Source: UBA2336 sp049306095
GTDB taxonomy: Bacteria; Bacteroidota; Bacteroidia; Cytophagales; Cyclobacteriaceae
Reading direction: 5' to 3'
Assembly: GCA_049306095.1 (NCBI GenBank)
Contig: JBAQPU010000060.1
Location: 1 to 64,000 of the forward strand
Length of the DNA: 64,000 bases
The notes beneath the pieces were generated by a model that had not been told where the DNA came from, made no database searches, and saw nothing but the letters and a program-made list of their open reading frames with translations. The position numbers were made by a program, and so were the translations under genes. Shown in pieces: positions 8,582-17,366 of this stretch; position 1 is the stretch's first letter; each line of letters opens with the position of its first letter.

Positions 8582-9741
8582 CTGATCTTTTTTGTTAATA
8601 AGGCCACCGGTGCCGTTGAAAGATAATAAATCACAAAAAGAAAATCTAAAAGAGGAACACTCCACAACTCAAATTTGTGCCCAAACCTTGCAGCTGCCCT
8701 ATGGGTGGTAATCACCAGCAGCGAAATCCTGAAAACCAACGCGCCCACTACCCATAAATATCCCGAAAAAATGAATAAAAGCGGTATTCCGGTAATCCAT
8801 GTCAGCGCATGCGAAATCGAAAAAATTCCCAATAAAAACTGATGCCCAAACCGGTATTTTTTGCCCACCGACAAGTGCCGTACTTTCTGATTGAAGTAAT
8901 CGTGCCAGGTTCGTTTTGGTACAGAGTTCACAATCGATTTTTCTCCCAGGCAAACAGCCGTATTTGAAGCGGTTGCATGTTGATTAACAAATAAATCATC
9001 GTCACCACCGGTAACACCCAGGTATCCGTTAAAACCTTTGTTCTCCAGAAATAATGATTTGCGGTAAGCAAGGTTACGACCCACACCCATATATGGATTA
9101 CCCAGAATAGCATACGATACATACTGAATGGCCGTAAACAAGGTTTCGAATCGAATAAATAAATTAAGAAAACCCTTCTCCCGCTGATAGGCAGAATACC
9201 CCAGCACAATTTCTTTCCCTCCCGAACATTTCGCGCTCATTTCCTGCAACCATTGATTGGAATGCGGACGACAATCAGCATCTGTTAACACAATCCAATC
9301 GTATTTGGCCGCTTTAATGCCCAGTGTAATGCCGTATTTTTTTCCATTGACATGCGCAGGTGCCCGGTCAATGTGAACCATTCGCAAAGGCGCACCCTGA
9401 ACTGTTTCGGCTTGGGTGGCATGCAACAGGTAATCGTACGTGCCATCGTTGGAACGATCATTCACAATAATCACCTCAAAGGATGGGTGTTGTTGCTGCA
9501 ACAACAGTGGCACAAGTTCTTTTAAATTTTGCTCTTCATCGTGGGCACAAACAATCACTGATACCGGCTGAATTTCAGCAGCGGGTTTTGTTTCCTTTTT
9601 AAGGAAAGCAATCAAAAAAAATGTTACATACATAAGCTGTATTCCTACAGCAATCAAAAAAACGATGAATAAAACCTGCAAGACCTTTAAAAATTTAAAC
9701 GGCAAATATATCTCCCTGCGGTTTGTGTCCACACAAACCAT
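8569..9741 (-). CDS. Membrane-bound family 2 glycosyltransferase
   Basis: 390 residues from the ATG at 9741. An N-terminal membrane segment (about 17-45) precedes a GT-A domain: PVSVIVCAHDEEQNL, VNDRSNDGT, and the metal-binding VLTDADCRP. An acceptor-side GGDDDLFVNQ and a Q-x-x-R stretch (NQKVRHLS) follow, then two to three C-terminal membrane spans. It resembles enzymes that transfer sugars to lipid or exopolysaccharide at the inner membrane; donor and acceptor are unknown. It starts 6 bp after the MocR gene and overlaps the sigma factor gene. Confidence 0.85.
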   Translation of the reverse strand: MVCVDTNRREIYLPFKFLKVLQVLFIVFLIAVGIQLMYVTFFLIAFLKKETKPAAEIQPVSVIVCAHDEEQNLKELVPLLLQQQHPSFEVIIVNDRSNDGTYDYLLHATQAETVQGAPLRMVHIDRAPAHVNGKKYGITLGIKAAKYDWIVLTDADCRPHSNQWLQEMSAKCSGGKEIVLGYSAYQREKGFLNLFIRFETLFTAIQYVSYAILGNPYMGVGRNLAYRKSLFLENKGFNGYLGVTGGDDDLFVNQHATASNTAVCLGEKSIVNSVPKRTWHDYFNQKVRHLSVGKKYRFGHQFLLGIFSISHALTWITGIPLLFIFSGYLWVVGALVFRISLLVITTHRAAARFGHKFELWSVPLLDFLFVIYYLSTAPVALLTKKIRWRN

Positions 9742-9747
9742 CAAGAT

Positions 9748-11181
9748 TTATCTCATTTCTTTCACCAGTTTGCCCAGTGTTTTAACCCCTTCTTCTATCC
9801 GGTTGCTCCATGGCTCTCCGAAACTCAGCCGGAAACAATTTGCAAAACGACTCTGTGACGAAAAGATTTGCCCGGGGGCAATTCCAATATTCTGTTTAAG
9901 CGCCTTTTTATGCAGCTTATACGTATCGATTTTCTTATCCAGTTCAATCCAAAATACAAACCCGCCTTGTGGCCGGGTGATGCGTGTACCTTCCGGAAAG
10001 TATTCGCTTATCGCCTGAACATATTTCAGCGACTGCGTATGCAGAGCCTTCCTCAAATGCCTCAGGTGAAGCTCATACCGGCCATTGCCTAAGAACAGGG
10101 CTATGGCCGATTGCGCCAGGGTATTCGTAGCCACCGTATGCATGCGCTTCAGCTTAATAATCTGGTCTTTGAATTTTCCGGGAATAACCCACCCAATGCG
10201 ATATCCGGGCGCAAGAGATTTTGAAAATGAAGAACAATGTAAAACGAGTCCTTTCTTGTCGTACGTCTTGCACGTTTTGGGGCGGGTTTTACCAAAATAC
10301 AGTTCACCATAAATATCATCTTCAATCAATGGTATTTCTTTTCGGGCCAGCATCTCCACCAATCGCTTCTTATGTTCATCGGGCATGCAACTTCCCATGG
10401 GGTTATTGAAATTACATACAAACAAACACGCTTTAATATCAAATCGGGGAATGGCCATTTCTAAATAATCCAGGTCAATTCCTGTTTCCGGATGATTGGG
10501 AATTTCTACCACCTTTAGTCCATGGCTTTCCATGACCTGGAATACTGCAAAGTATGTTGGCGATTCAATGGCTACGGTATCGCCCGGTTTAGTTACTGCT
10601 TTAATACAAAGAGCCAGCGCTTCCACGCATCCGGCTGTTACAACAATGTCATCTTCCCTTGGCGAGCCTCCCCAATTAAAAGCCTGCCTCGCAATTTGCC
10701 TGCGCAGCTTTACATTACCCTGAATGTGTTCATAACCTAAGCAACTCGACTTTGATTCGCGAACAGCTTGTGTTACCGCCTTATTCAGTTTTGCGGTTGG
10801 CAATAGCTCAATGGATGGTACTCCCAGCGAAAAATGAATCAAACTATCATTGTTCAAATCATGATAGACCGTACTGATCATTTCATCTAGTGTTACCGGA
10901 ACGGCATCGTCAATTGGTTCGCAACAAGTTGGCATTTCCAAAACATGATCATGACTAAACTTCACATAATAGCCCGATTGCGGACGCGCTTCAATCAGGC
11001 CCTTGCTTTCTAAATAATAGTAGGATTGAAATGCAGTACTTAAGCTGATTCCTTGTTCTTTGCTTAAAGCCCGCACCGAGAGGAGCTTGTCGCCAACTTT
11101 TAACACCCCGTTTTCAATCAGCCTTTCTATACGATCGGCTACATCAATGTATTTGTGATCGGGTTTGATGAGTGTTTCCAT
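9748..11181 (-). CDS. MocR/PdxR-type transcriptional regulator (GntR HTH fused to aminotransferase)
   Basis: A 477-residue fusion: a GntR-type winged helix (about 8-75; LSVRALSKEQGISLSTAFQS) joined to a fold type I aminotransferase domain. The PLP lysine is K321 in SSFSKSLAPGYRIGW, with the expected NFNNPMG (258-264) and EDDIYGEL (287-294). Such proteins sense PLP, an amino acid or a derived amine and control neighbouring genes. It is transcribed divergently from the EamA transporter gene across 174 bp, so that transporter and the genes behind it are the likely targets (inference). Confidence 0.9.
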   Translation of the reverse strand: METLIKPDHKYIDVADRIERLIENGVLKVGDKLLSVRALSKEQGISLSTAFQSYYYLESKGLIEARPQSGYYVKFSHDHVLEMPTCCEPIDDAVPVTLDEMISTVYHDLNNDSLIHFSLGVPSIELLPTAKLNKAVTQAVRESKSSCLGYEHIQGNVKLRRQIARQAFNWGGSPREDDIVVTAGCVEALALCIKAVTKPGDTVAIESPTYFAVFQVMESHGLKVVEIPNHPETGIDLDYLEMAIPRFDIKACLFVCNFNNPMGSCMPDEHKKRLVEMLARKEIPLIEDDIYGELYFGKTRPKTCKTYDKKGLVLHCSSFSKSLAPGYRIGWVIPGKFKDQIIKLKRMHTVATNTLAQSAIALFLGNGRYELHLRHLRKALHTQSLKYVQAISEYFPEGTRITRPQGGFVFWIELDKKIDTYKLHKKALKQNIGIAPGQIFSSQSRFANCFRLSFGEPWSNRIEEGVKTLGKLVKEMR

Positions 11182-11198
11182 AATGACAATTTTTTTTT

Positions 11199-11270
11199 AA
11201 CCTCACCCCACCCAATCCTCCCCTCTCCAATTGGAGAGGGAAGGTGTCTGAAAGACGGAGGGGTGAGGTT
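11199..11270. repeat. Nested palindromic intergenic element
   Basis: Outer arms of 11 bp (11199-11209 and 11260-11270, AACCTCACCCC and its complement) enclose an inner perfect 20-bp palindrome at 11221-11240. The whole can fold into one branched hairpin. It resembles the REP-like elements often seen in Bacteroidota intergenic regions. It lies between the divergent MocR and EamA genes, where operators and promoters are expected. Confidence 0.75.
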
Positions 11271-11355
11271 AACTGATATGGTCAAAATTAATAAAACTGA
11301 AACTGTTTTTTATCCGTATAAATCAAAAGTTTTAAGTCACTAACTTCGACTGCGG

Positions 11356-12273
11356 ATGAAAAGAGATTTACTGATTGCTTACTTCGCTTTAGCGGCTGTT
11401 TGTGTCATTTGGGGAACAACCTATTTGGCACTGCGGATAGCCGTTTTACACTTTCCACCCTTTTTATTTACGGCCATCCGACAACTTACGGCCGGGCTAT
11501 TGCTGATTGGCTTCCTGTTAATTATCACCAAAGCAGCCTGGCCGTCAAAAGAACAGATCTTCAAACAGGCTGTTGCCGGATTTTTTCTGATCACCCTGGG
11601 CAACGGCCTGGTGGCTTGGTCGGAAATGCACATCCCCAGCGGCATAGCTGCTATCATTTGTTCCCTCATGCCGGTGGTTGTTATTCTGATTAACCTGTCC
11701 ATCAATAAAGAAGAAAAACCAACGGTTCCCATTGCAATTGGGGTTGCCATCGGACTTGCAGGTATTGTCATGATTTTTGGCGAGCACATCAATGAATTCT
11801 CCAATGTTCATTACCTGATGGGAATTATAGTAACGCTCATTGCCGTATTCAGTTGGGCTGCCGGAAGCATCTGGATTAAAAAACACAACACGAATTCCAA
11901 TCCATTCATGAATGCAGGCCTGCAAATGTTTTTCGGAGGATTATTGGTGCTTCCGTTTAGTTTCATATTTGACGATCTCCGTACGGTCAGCTGGACACCA
12001 GAAGCAGGTTACTCAATGTTGTATCTGATCATCTTTGGCTCTATTATCGCGTATGCGTCCTATTCATACGCGCTTCGCAAATTGCCCATGACCATTGTTT
12101 CACTCTACGCTTATGTGAACCCCATCGTAGCAGTGGTATTGGGCTGGGCGGTATTGGGCGAAAAATTAAATACCAAAATTGGCCTCGCCATTTTAATTAC
12201 TGTTGCCGGAATTTATATCGTGAACCGCGGCTATCAACTTCGTGATTTATGGAAAGCATCCTTCAGCCGATAA
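11356..12273 (+). CDS. EamA/DMT superfamily transporter
   Basis: An inner-membrane permease of 305 residues with about ten predicted spans in two EamA repeats (first ending near residue 140, second from about 150). Typical stretches are VIWGTTYLALRIAV near the start and YASYSYALRKLPMTIVSLYAYVNPIVAVVLGW in the second repeat. Members export amino acids, metabolites or toxic compounds, or take up sugars. The divergent MocR regulator and the downstream GNAT and PaiB genes make amine or amino-acid export a reasonable guess. Its 3' end overlaps the next gene by 25 bp. Confidence 0.9.
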   Translation: MKRDLLIAYFALAAVCVIWGTTYLALRIAVLHFPPFLFTAIRQLTAGLLLIGFLLIITKAAWPSKEQIFKQAVAGFFLITLGNGLVAWSEMHIPSGIAAIICSLMPVVVILINLSINKEEKPTVPIAIGVAIGLAGIVMIFGEHINEFSNVHYLMGIIVTLIAVFSWAAGSIWIKKHNTNSNPFMNAGLQMFFGGLLVLPFSFIFDDLRTVSWTPEAGYSMLYLIIFGSIIAYASYSYALRKLPMTIVSLYAYVNPIVAVVLGWAVLGEKLNTKIGLAILITVAGIYIVNRGYQLRDLWKASFSR

Positions 12274-12650
12274 AAAATCCTGTTCCATTCCAAACAACCG
12301 ATTGGAATACGATCAAGGAAACAGAGTGCATCAGCGATGAACATGGAAAGTCCTGCTCCCGAACCATGCAATGGGGCGATTTGCGCGTGCGTGTGGTCAA
12401 ATATTCAGCCGGCTACAAAGCCGATCATTGGTGTACCAAAGGACACATCTTGTTTTGTATCGAAGGTGAGATCACCACCGAACTAAAAGATGGAAGGAAG
12501 TTCGTGCTCCGGCAAGGCATGAGCTACCAGGTTTCGGATGATGTGATTCCGCATCGCAGTTCAACCACTACCGGTGCCAGGCTCTTTATTGTTGATGGAG
12601 GATTTCTAAAAATAGAGAAAAACAAAATTCAGCGTGGTGTATGGATGTAA
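12249..12650 (+). CDS. Small cupin-fold protein with DHWC motif
   Basis: A 133-residue single-domain cupin-like protein. The strand pattern and the stretch YKADHWCTKGHILFCIEGE (D59, H60, C62, H66) match the small family described as DHCW-motif cupin proteins. The second cupin half shows FVLRQGMSYQVSDDVIPHRSS with a further His. These residues could bind a metal, but no substrate is known. It overlaps the EamA gene by 25 bp and the next GNAT gene by 1-10 bp, so the three are surely cotranscribed. Confidence 0.8.
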   Translation: MESILQPIKNPVPFQTTDWNTIKETECISDEHGKSCSRTMQWGDLRVRVVKYSAGYKADHWCTKGHILFCIEGEITTELKDGRKFVLRQGMSYQVSDDVIPHRSSTTTGARLFIVDGGFLKIEKNKIQRGVWM

Positions 12651-13111
12651 TGGAGTTAACGATTCTCGAATACAAGCCCGAACACCAACCATGGTTTGAA
12701 AAATTTAACCGTGCCTGGATTGAGAAACACTTCTGGATGGAACCACTCGACACAGCGGTGTTACAACACCCCGATGAACATATCCTAAAAAAAGGTGGAA
12801 CGATTCTAATGGCAAACTGCGACAAGGAAATAGCCGGTACAGTGGCGTTGAAATATGTTGAACCCGGTGTGTTTGAGTTTACCAAAATGGCCGTGGATGA
12901 AAAATTTCGAGGTCGGCACATTGGCTTGCTCCTATCCGAAGCTGCCATTATAAAGGCGAGAGAGCTGGGCGCTTATAAAATTATCTTGTATTCCAACACA
13001 GTTCTTATTCCGGCCATTACCATGTATCGTAAACTCGGATTTAAAGAGGTGCCACTGGATACCGTGTACCAACGCAGCGACATCAAAATGGAATTGATCT
13101 TACAAGAATGA
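12641..13111 (+). CDS. GNAT family N-acetyltransferase
   Basis: 156 residues with the GNAT core: AGTVALKY (beta 4), FEFTKMAVDEKFRGRHIGLLLSEAAI (beta 4/alpha 3 with the R-G-x-x-I-G acetyl-CoA loop) and IILYSNTVLIPAITMYRKLGFKEVP. The acceptor cannot be told. Two starts are possible: ATG 12641, or ATG 12650, which would overlap the cupin stop by one base and fits tight coupling better. The 3' end overlaps paiA by 4 bp (ATGA). Confidence 0.87.
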   Translation: MDVMELTILEYKPEHQPWFEKFNRAWIEKHFWMEPLDTAVLQHPDEHILKKGGTILMANCDKEIAGTVALKYVEPGVFEFTKMAVDEKFRGRHIGLLLSEAAIIKARELGAYKIILYSNTVLIPAITMYRKLGFKEVPLDTVYQRSDIKMELILQE

Positions 13112-13629
13112 ATATCAGGCTGATCCATGCCGATCCATCTCATGCCACCGTGCTGACCCAGCTGGCACTCGATACCTTTTGTGAATCATTCGAAAAAGTT
13201 AATCGTCCCGAAGATTTCAGGGCGTACACGAATGAAGCGTTTACCGTAACCAAAATTACAGAAGAGTTAAACGATGCGGGAAGTCAATACATCCTCGCTT
13301 ACGCTGATGACGAGTTGGCTGGCTATGCCCGGGTTCGCCAATCGGATGAGGTGAAAGAAAAATTTCCGGGAATTAAAACGCTGGAATTGCACCGCATTTA
13401 TGCCCTGCAAAAATTCATTGGCAAAGGTATAGGCAAGGTCCTCATAACGTATTGCATTGAATTGGGGAAGAAACAGCATGCCGAAGTGCTTTGGTTAGGG
13501 GTTTGGGAACACAATTATCGCGCACAGCAGTTTTATAAAAAACTGGGCTTTGAAAAATTCGGCTCACACGTATTTATGCTGGGCAACGATCCTCAAACCG
13601 ACTTTTTATTAAAATTAAACCTTCATTAA
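13108..13629 (+). CDS. paiA: PaiA-like (spermidine/spermine) N-acetyltransferase
   Basis: A 173-residue GNAT protein that reads closely like Bacillus subtilis PaiA along its length: DTFCESFEKVNRPEDFRAY, LELHRIYALQKFIGKGIGKVL (acetyl-CoA loop GKGIG), and LWLGVWEHNYRAQQFYKKLG followed by GNDPQTD. PaiA acetylates spermidine and spermine. The adjacent paiB supports the assignment, since paiA and paiB are neighbours in Bacillus. The comparison is from memory of the family, not from an alignment. Confidence 0.85.
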   Translation: MNIRLIHADPSHATVLTQLALDTFCESFEKVNRPEDFRAYTNEAFTVTKITEELNDAGSQYILAYADDELAGYARVRQSDEVKEKFPGIKTLELHRIYALQKFIGKGIGKVLITYCIELGKKQHAEVLWLGVWEHNYRAQQFYKKLGFEKFGSHVFMLGNDPQTDFLLKLNLH

Positions 13630-13692
13630 TTTGGGCTGTAGTAAAACGACCAAAGACGCCTTGAACTATTTTATAACGTTACCACCATCCTC

Positions 13693-14301
13693 ATGTACAT
13701 TAATTCTTATTCGCGCGTAAGTGACTCAACAGAAGTCATGGAGTTCATCCGGCAAAATGGCTTTGCCATACTGGTCAGCCAGGTGGATGGGAAACCCTGG
13801 GCAACCCATCTTCCGCTTGTCCTCTCAAATGATGGCGCAGAACTTACCGGTCACGTTTCGCGTGGCAACAAAGCGTGGAGAGATTTTTCGACTCAGGAAG
13901 TGTTGTGCATTTTTCAGGGGCCGCACACGTATATTTCATCATCGTGGTACGATCATGAAAATGTTCCTACCTGGAATTACCTGGCGGTACATGTTTACGG
14001 AAACATCAAAATTCAGGAGGGAGAGGAATTACTTGCTTCCCTTAAGGCCCTGACAGACAAATATGAAAGACATTCACAAAAACCGGTTTCGGTTGAGGGC
14101 ATGACCCCATCATACCTGGAGAAAGAAATTAGAGGTATCGTTGGCTTTACTATTAACATCACAAGCGTGGAGGCATGCTTTAAACTTTCTCAAAACCGGG
14201 ACGATAAAAATCATGCGGAGATTGTCAGACAACTGAAAGCCCGGGGCGATTCGGCTTCTGTTGCAGTAGCAGCTGAAATGGTGCGTCATCGGAAGAAATA
14301 A
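13693..14301 (+). CDS. paiB: PaiB-like FMN-binding regulator
   Basis: 202 residues of the PaiB/FMN-binding negative regulator family (flavin split-barrel fold). Recognisable parts are FAILVSQVDGKPWATHLPLV, GHVSRGNKAWRDF, FQGPHTYISSSWYDHENVPT and TWNYLAVHVYG, and a C-terminal region with YLEKEIRGIVGF. In Bacillus PaiB represses sporulation and degradative-enzyme genes; a role here is unknown, though flavin or heme binding is plausible. It follows paiA after 63 bp on the same strand. Confidence 0.9.
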   Translation: MYINSYSRVSDSTEVMEFIRQNGFAILVSQVDGKPWATHLPLVLSNDGAELTGHVSRGNKAWRDFSTQEVLCIFQGPHTYISSSWYDHENVPTWNYLAVHVYGNIKIQEGEELLASLKALTDKYERHSQKPVSVEGMTPSYLEKEIRGIVGFTINITSVEACFKLSQNRDDKNHAEIVRQLKARGDSASVAVAAEMVRHRKK

Positions 14302-14352
14302 TTTTGCTGAAAAATTCAAGAAAAATAGTTATACCTTCCAAAAAAAACTCTC

Positions 14353-15423
14353 ATGACTACACAAACGGGTTTCATCCGGGTTCAGCGAAGTGCAACATCC
14401 CGCATCAGCGAAGTGAACTTTAACAACCTCGGCTTCGGCAATTACATTGCCGATCATATGCTGGTGGCCGATTATAAAGATGGCGCGTGGGGCGAGCCTC
14501 AAATTGTACCCTACGGTGAACTACCCATGACGCCCGCCATTCTTGCTTTGCACTACGGCCAGGCAATTTTTGAAGGAATGAAGGCTTTCAGAATGAACGA
14601 TGGCCGAATTAATATTTTTCGAACCCAACGGCACTATCGCAGAATACTCAAGTCGCTCGAGCGAATGTGCATGCCGGCAATACCTGAAGCGCTATTTGTT
14701 TCGGGATTACACGCCTTAATTGAAGCGGACGAACAATGGCTGCCCAATGAAGAGGGATGCTCGTTATACATACGCCCGGTAGTATTTGCCTCTGAGTCGA
14801 AGCTTGGCGTAAAAATTTCTGAACAATACAAATTTGTCATTATGACGAGCCCGGTAGGGCCTTACTTCTCCAAGCCTATTCGTGTTAAGGTGGAAGAAAC
14901 ACATGTTCGGGCAGCTGAGGGAGGAACCGGTTATGCCAAATGTGCCGGGAACTATGGTGGCGCCTTCTACCCTACCCAACTTGCCCGTGAACAGGGATTC
15001 GACCAGGTGTTATGGACAGATGCCAAAGAACATCAATTCATTGATGAGTCTGGCGCCATGAATGTGATGTTTGTAATGGATGGGAAACTGGTAACCCCAA
15101 AATTGACCAGTGCAATATTGGATGGTATTACCCGCGACTCCATCATAACACTTGCTAAAGATATGGGCGTGCCAACAGAAGAACGGAAAGTGAGCCTTGA
15201 CAGTTTAATTGACGGTTTTAAAAAAGGAACTCTTACCGAAGCCTTTGGTGCCGGTACTGCGGCTGTCGTTTCTGAAATTGCTGTGATTAATATTCACGGA
15301 AAAGATTATGCCCTACCTCCTGGCCATGCTGCCAGCTTTCAGCAACGTGTGAAACAAAAATTAAGTAATCTGCGCAGGGGCATCGAACCGGATGTGTATG
15401 GTTGGAACGATATCGTAAAATAG
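14353..15423 (+). CDS. ilvE: Branched-chain amino acid aminotransferase
   Basis: A 356-residue class IV (fold type IV) PLP aminotransferase making or degrading Leu, Ile and Val. The length and the N-terminal region fit the long branched-chain type. Motifs are HYGQAIFEGMKAFR (68-80), YIRPVVFAS (139-147), the PLP lysine K196 in TGYAKCAGNYGGAF, DESGAMNVMFVM, and EAFGAGTAAVVSEI binding the phosphate. It follows paiB by 51 bp; a TAATTTTG box at 14299-14306 could give it its own promoter. Confidence 0.92.
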   Translation: MTTQTGFIRVQRSATSRISEVNFNNLGFGNYIADHMLVADYKDGAWGEPQIVPYGELPMTPAILALHYGQAIFEGMKAFRMNDGRINIFRTQRHYRRILKSLERMCMPAIPEALFVSGLHALIEADEQWLPNEEGCSLYIRPVVFASESKLGVKISEQYKFVIMTSPVGPYFSKPIRVKVEETHVRAAEGGTGYAKCAGNYGGAFYPTQLAREQGFDQVLWTDAKEHQFIDESGAMNVMFVMDGKLVTPKLTSAILDGITRDSIITLAKDMGVPTEERKVSLDSLIDGFKKGTLTEAFGAGTAAVVSEIAVINIHGKDYALPPGHAASFQQRVKQKLSNLRRGIEPDVYGWNDIVK

Positions 15424-15436
15424 ATCCAACCATCGC

Positions 15437-15850
15437 ATGAATACCGAGGAGATTCAATACAAGCACGATGTTCGAATCACAGCCGATCAATTCATTGATG
15501 TGTTGAGGCGTTCGACATTGGCAGAACGAAGGCCTGTTCATGACCCTGCCCGCATTGGAACGATGCTTCAGCATGCGAATATTATTGTTACAGCCTGGGC
15601 TGACGAAAAGCTGGTGGGTGTTTCGCGTGCGCTTAGCGATTTTGGGTATTGTTGCTACCTGTCCGATCTGGCCGTTGATGTCGCCTATCAAAAGCAAGGG
15701 ATTGGAAAAAGATTAATTCATGAGACCCATGCAGTTTCAGGGATGAATACAACCTTAATTCTTCTGGCCGCACCCAAGGCAGCAGATTATTATCCCAAAA
15801 TCAACATGGAGCGGTTCACCGATTGTTTCTTAATCAGGAAGAAAGAATAG
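15437..15850 (+). CDS. GNAT family N-acetyltransferase
   Basis: A small 137-residue GNAT protein: LVGVSRALSDFGYCCYLSDLAVDVAYQKQGIGKRLI contains beta 4 and the Q-x-x-G-I-G acetyl-CoA loop; the C-terminal half LILLAAPKAADYYPKINMER is of the short arylamine/amino-group acetyltransferase kind. The acceptor is unknown. It starts 13 bp after ilvE and ends the rightward run that began with the EamA gene. Confidence 0.85.
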   Translation: MNTEEIQYKHDVRITADQFIDVLRRSTLAERRPVHDPARIGTMLQHANIIVTAWADEKLVGVSRALSDFGYCCYLSDLAVDVAYQKQGIGKRLIHETHAVSGMNTTLILLAAPKAADYYPKINMERFTDCFLIRKKE

Positions 15851-15893
15851 AAGCCACCTTATATTGTATCGTCATGCCTGGTAACAGGCAAGC

Positions 15894-16229
15894 TTAATCA
15901 GCTTTTTTCTCCAGAACTTTCTCGCGTTGGTATAAAAACAATGGCAGAGGGCCTGCTAACCCAAACAAAAGGGTAAGCACGACATACACCCAACTGTGCT
16001 TCATGCCAAGCCTTTTCGATTCGATAACAATCCAGATTAATCCGGTCAACACTACTAACAACAAATCGGTAATAAAGGCGGCTGCAATCCGATTACCAAA
16101 CATGCCGTTCAGTGTTGCCTGCGGATCGAGCCATAATAAAATATTCCCGGTTTCAACCGATTCGTTAAACACCAGAATGTTGGGAACAATAAACCCGGCA
16201 ACGGCCAGAACAAAATATACATTTTTCAT
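15894..16229 (-). CDS. DUF2834 family membrane protein
   Basis: 111 residues with three hydrophobic spans (about 4-20, 48-70, 78-98). The pattern FNESVETGNILLWLDPQATLNGMFGNRIAAAFITDLL is that of DUF2834 proteins, which have no known function. It lies 9 bp downstream of the PhoD-like gene on the same strand and probably shares its transcript. Confidence 0.75.
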   Translation of the reverse strand: MKNVYFVLAVAGFIVPNILVFNESVETGNILLWLDPQATLNGMFGNRIAAAFITDLLLVVLTGLIWIVIESKRLGMKHSWVYVVLTLLFGLAGPLPLFLYQREKVLEKKAD

Positions 16230-16238
16230 ATGATCAGG

Positions 16239-17285
16239 TTAATTCGTTTGCTTTAAATCTTGCAAGTCGATCGCGCGGTGAATGCGAACGTTGTTTTCAA
16301 CATCAATAATTTCAAAAATAATTCGGGGGTCAGTCCTATTCCAGTCAATCGTAATCAACCCAAAATGATTTTCCATAACAGGGCCGTCAATCCGGTTATC
16401 GTTAGGTGTTGCAAAACCCCAGGTGGACGTTATGCCGCTGGCAGTAACATCGTACAATGGATACAAGCCGGGCACTTCCATTTTTGAAATTTCAGCATAG
16501 TGCACATCTCCGGAAATAAAAAATACCCCGTCAGCCTTTGTATTACGAATCAGTTCAATCAACCGATTCTGCTCATGTGGGAAATTAGCCCACGCCTCAT
16601 ACCCATTATGCGTAATGCCAAATTGCGTACTGGAGGCGATTATGCGTAAATCAGCAGGAACTTTCAACTGTTCTTCCATCCACTTCCATTGGTCTTCTCC
16701 CATCATGGTCGAATCGGCTGTTGTGTACGGTGAATAATCCAATTCGTACCTAAACCGGGAATCATCCTTTCTGTTTCCATTATACGGAAGGAGTTTATCA
16801 CGAAAGGTCCGAAGATCAGGGAGGATGATTTGTATTTTCTTTCCATTCCCGTTTAGGTAAACGGTATGATAGATACCGCTATGATGATGAATTGTGCTAT
16901 CGCCTTGGTCACCGAAAAAGTCGAGAAATATTTTCTTCGACTCCTCCTTAAAAGCATAATGCCGGCCCGCATCATTCCACCCATAATCATGGTCATCCCA
17001 GGTAGCATATAGCGAAGTTGCTGCTTTCAGCTTCTTAAATTCGGGGCGATTGGCCAACATCTGATATTTCAACCGCAGGGTATCCATGCTTTTGGTGTCT
17101 CCATAAATATTATCGCCCAGAAAAATGAACGCATCCGGCTTTCTGTCTGCGGCCAGCGACAATACGGGCTGAGGAAGATCCTGGTGGCCGCACGATCCGA
17201 ACGCAATAATAGTAGGTTTAATTTTTTCAGGTTGATTGCACGATAGCAGGACAATCACACTCATTAGGGTAAGTAAAAATTTCAT
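16239..17285 (-). CDS. PhoD-like metallophosphatase, lipoprotein
   Basis: 348 residues starting with a lipoprotein signal ending in VLLSC (Cys16). The remainder is a calcineurin-like phosphoesterase of the alkaline phosphatase D type: GSCGHQD, DAFIFLGDNIYGD, ATWDDHDYGWND and ISGDVHYAE supply the metal ligands. It should cleave phosphate esters or diesters at the cell surface or in the periplasm, in phosphate scavenging. No Pho-box can be claimed from sequence. Confidence 0.88.
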   Translation of the reverse strand: MKFLLTLMSVIVLLSCNQPEKIKPTIIAFGSCGHQDLPQPVLSLAADRKPDAFIFLGDNIYGDTKSMDTLRLKYQMLANRPEFKKLKAATSLYATWDDHDYGWNDAGRHYAFKEESKKIFLDFFGDQGDSTIHHHSGIYHTVYLNGNGKKIQIILPDLRTFRDKLLPYNGNRKDDSRFRYELDYSPYTTADSTMMGEDQWKWMEEQLKVPADLRIIASSTQFGITHNGYEAWANFPHEQNRLIELIRNTKADGVFFISGDVHYAEISKMEVPGLYPLYDVTASGITSTWGFATPNDNRIDGPVMENHFGLITIDWNRTDPRIIFEIIDVENNVRIHRAIDLQDLKQTN

Positions 17286-17366
17286 AACGGGTTTTAATAA
17301 ATCAATTTAAAAAGATCTTCTATGTTCTGGTGGAAATACCCGCTCATGATCATACCATTACCGGCT
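17286..17366. other. Short intergenic spacer
   Basis: Between the PhoD-like gene and the NAD(P)-binding protein gene, both leftward. The short stretch is AT-rich and no hairpin or clear promoter box was found in it. Confidence 0.4.

Noticed and set aside
11199..11270. Possible CRISPR repeat
   Set aside because: Single nested palindrome without spacers or regular repetition and with no cas genes nearby.
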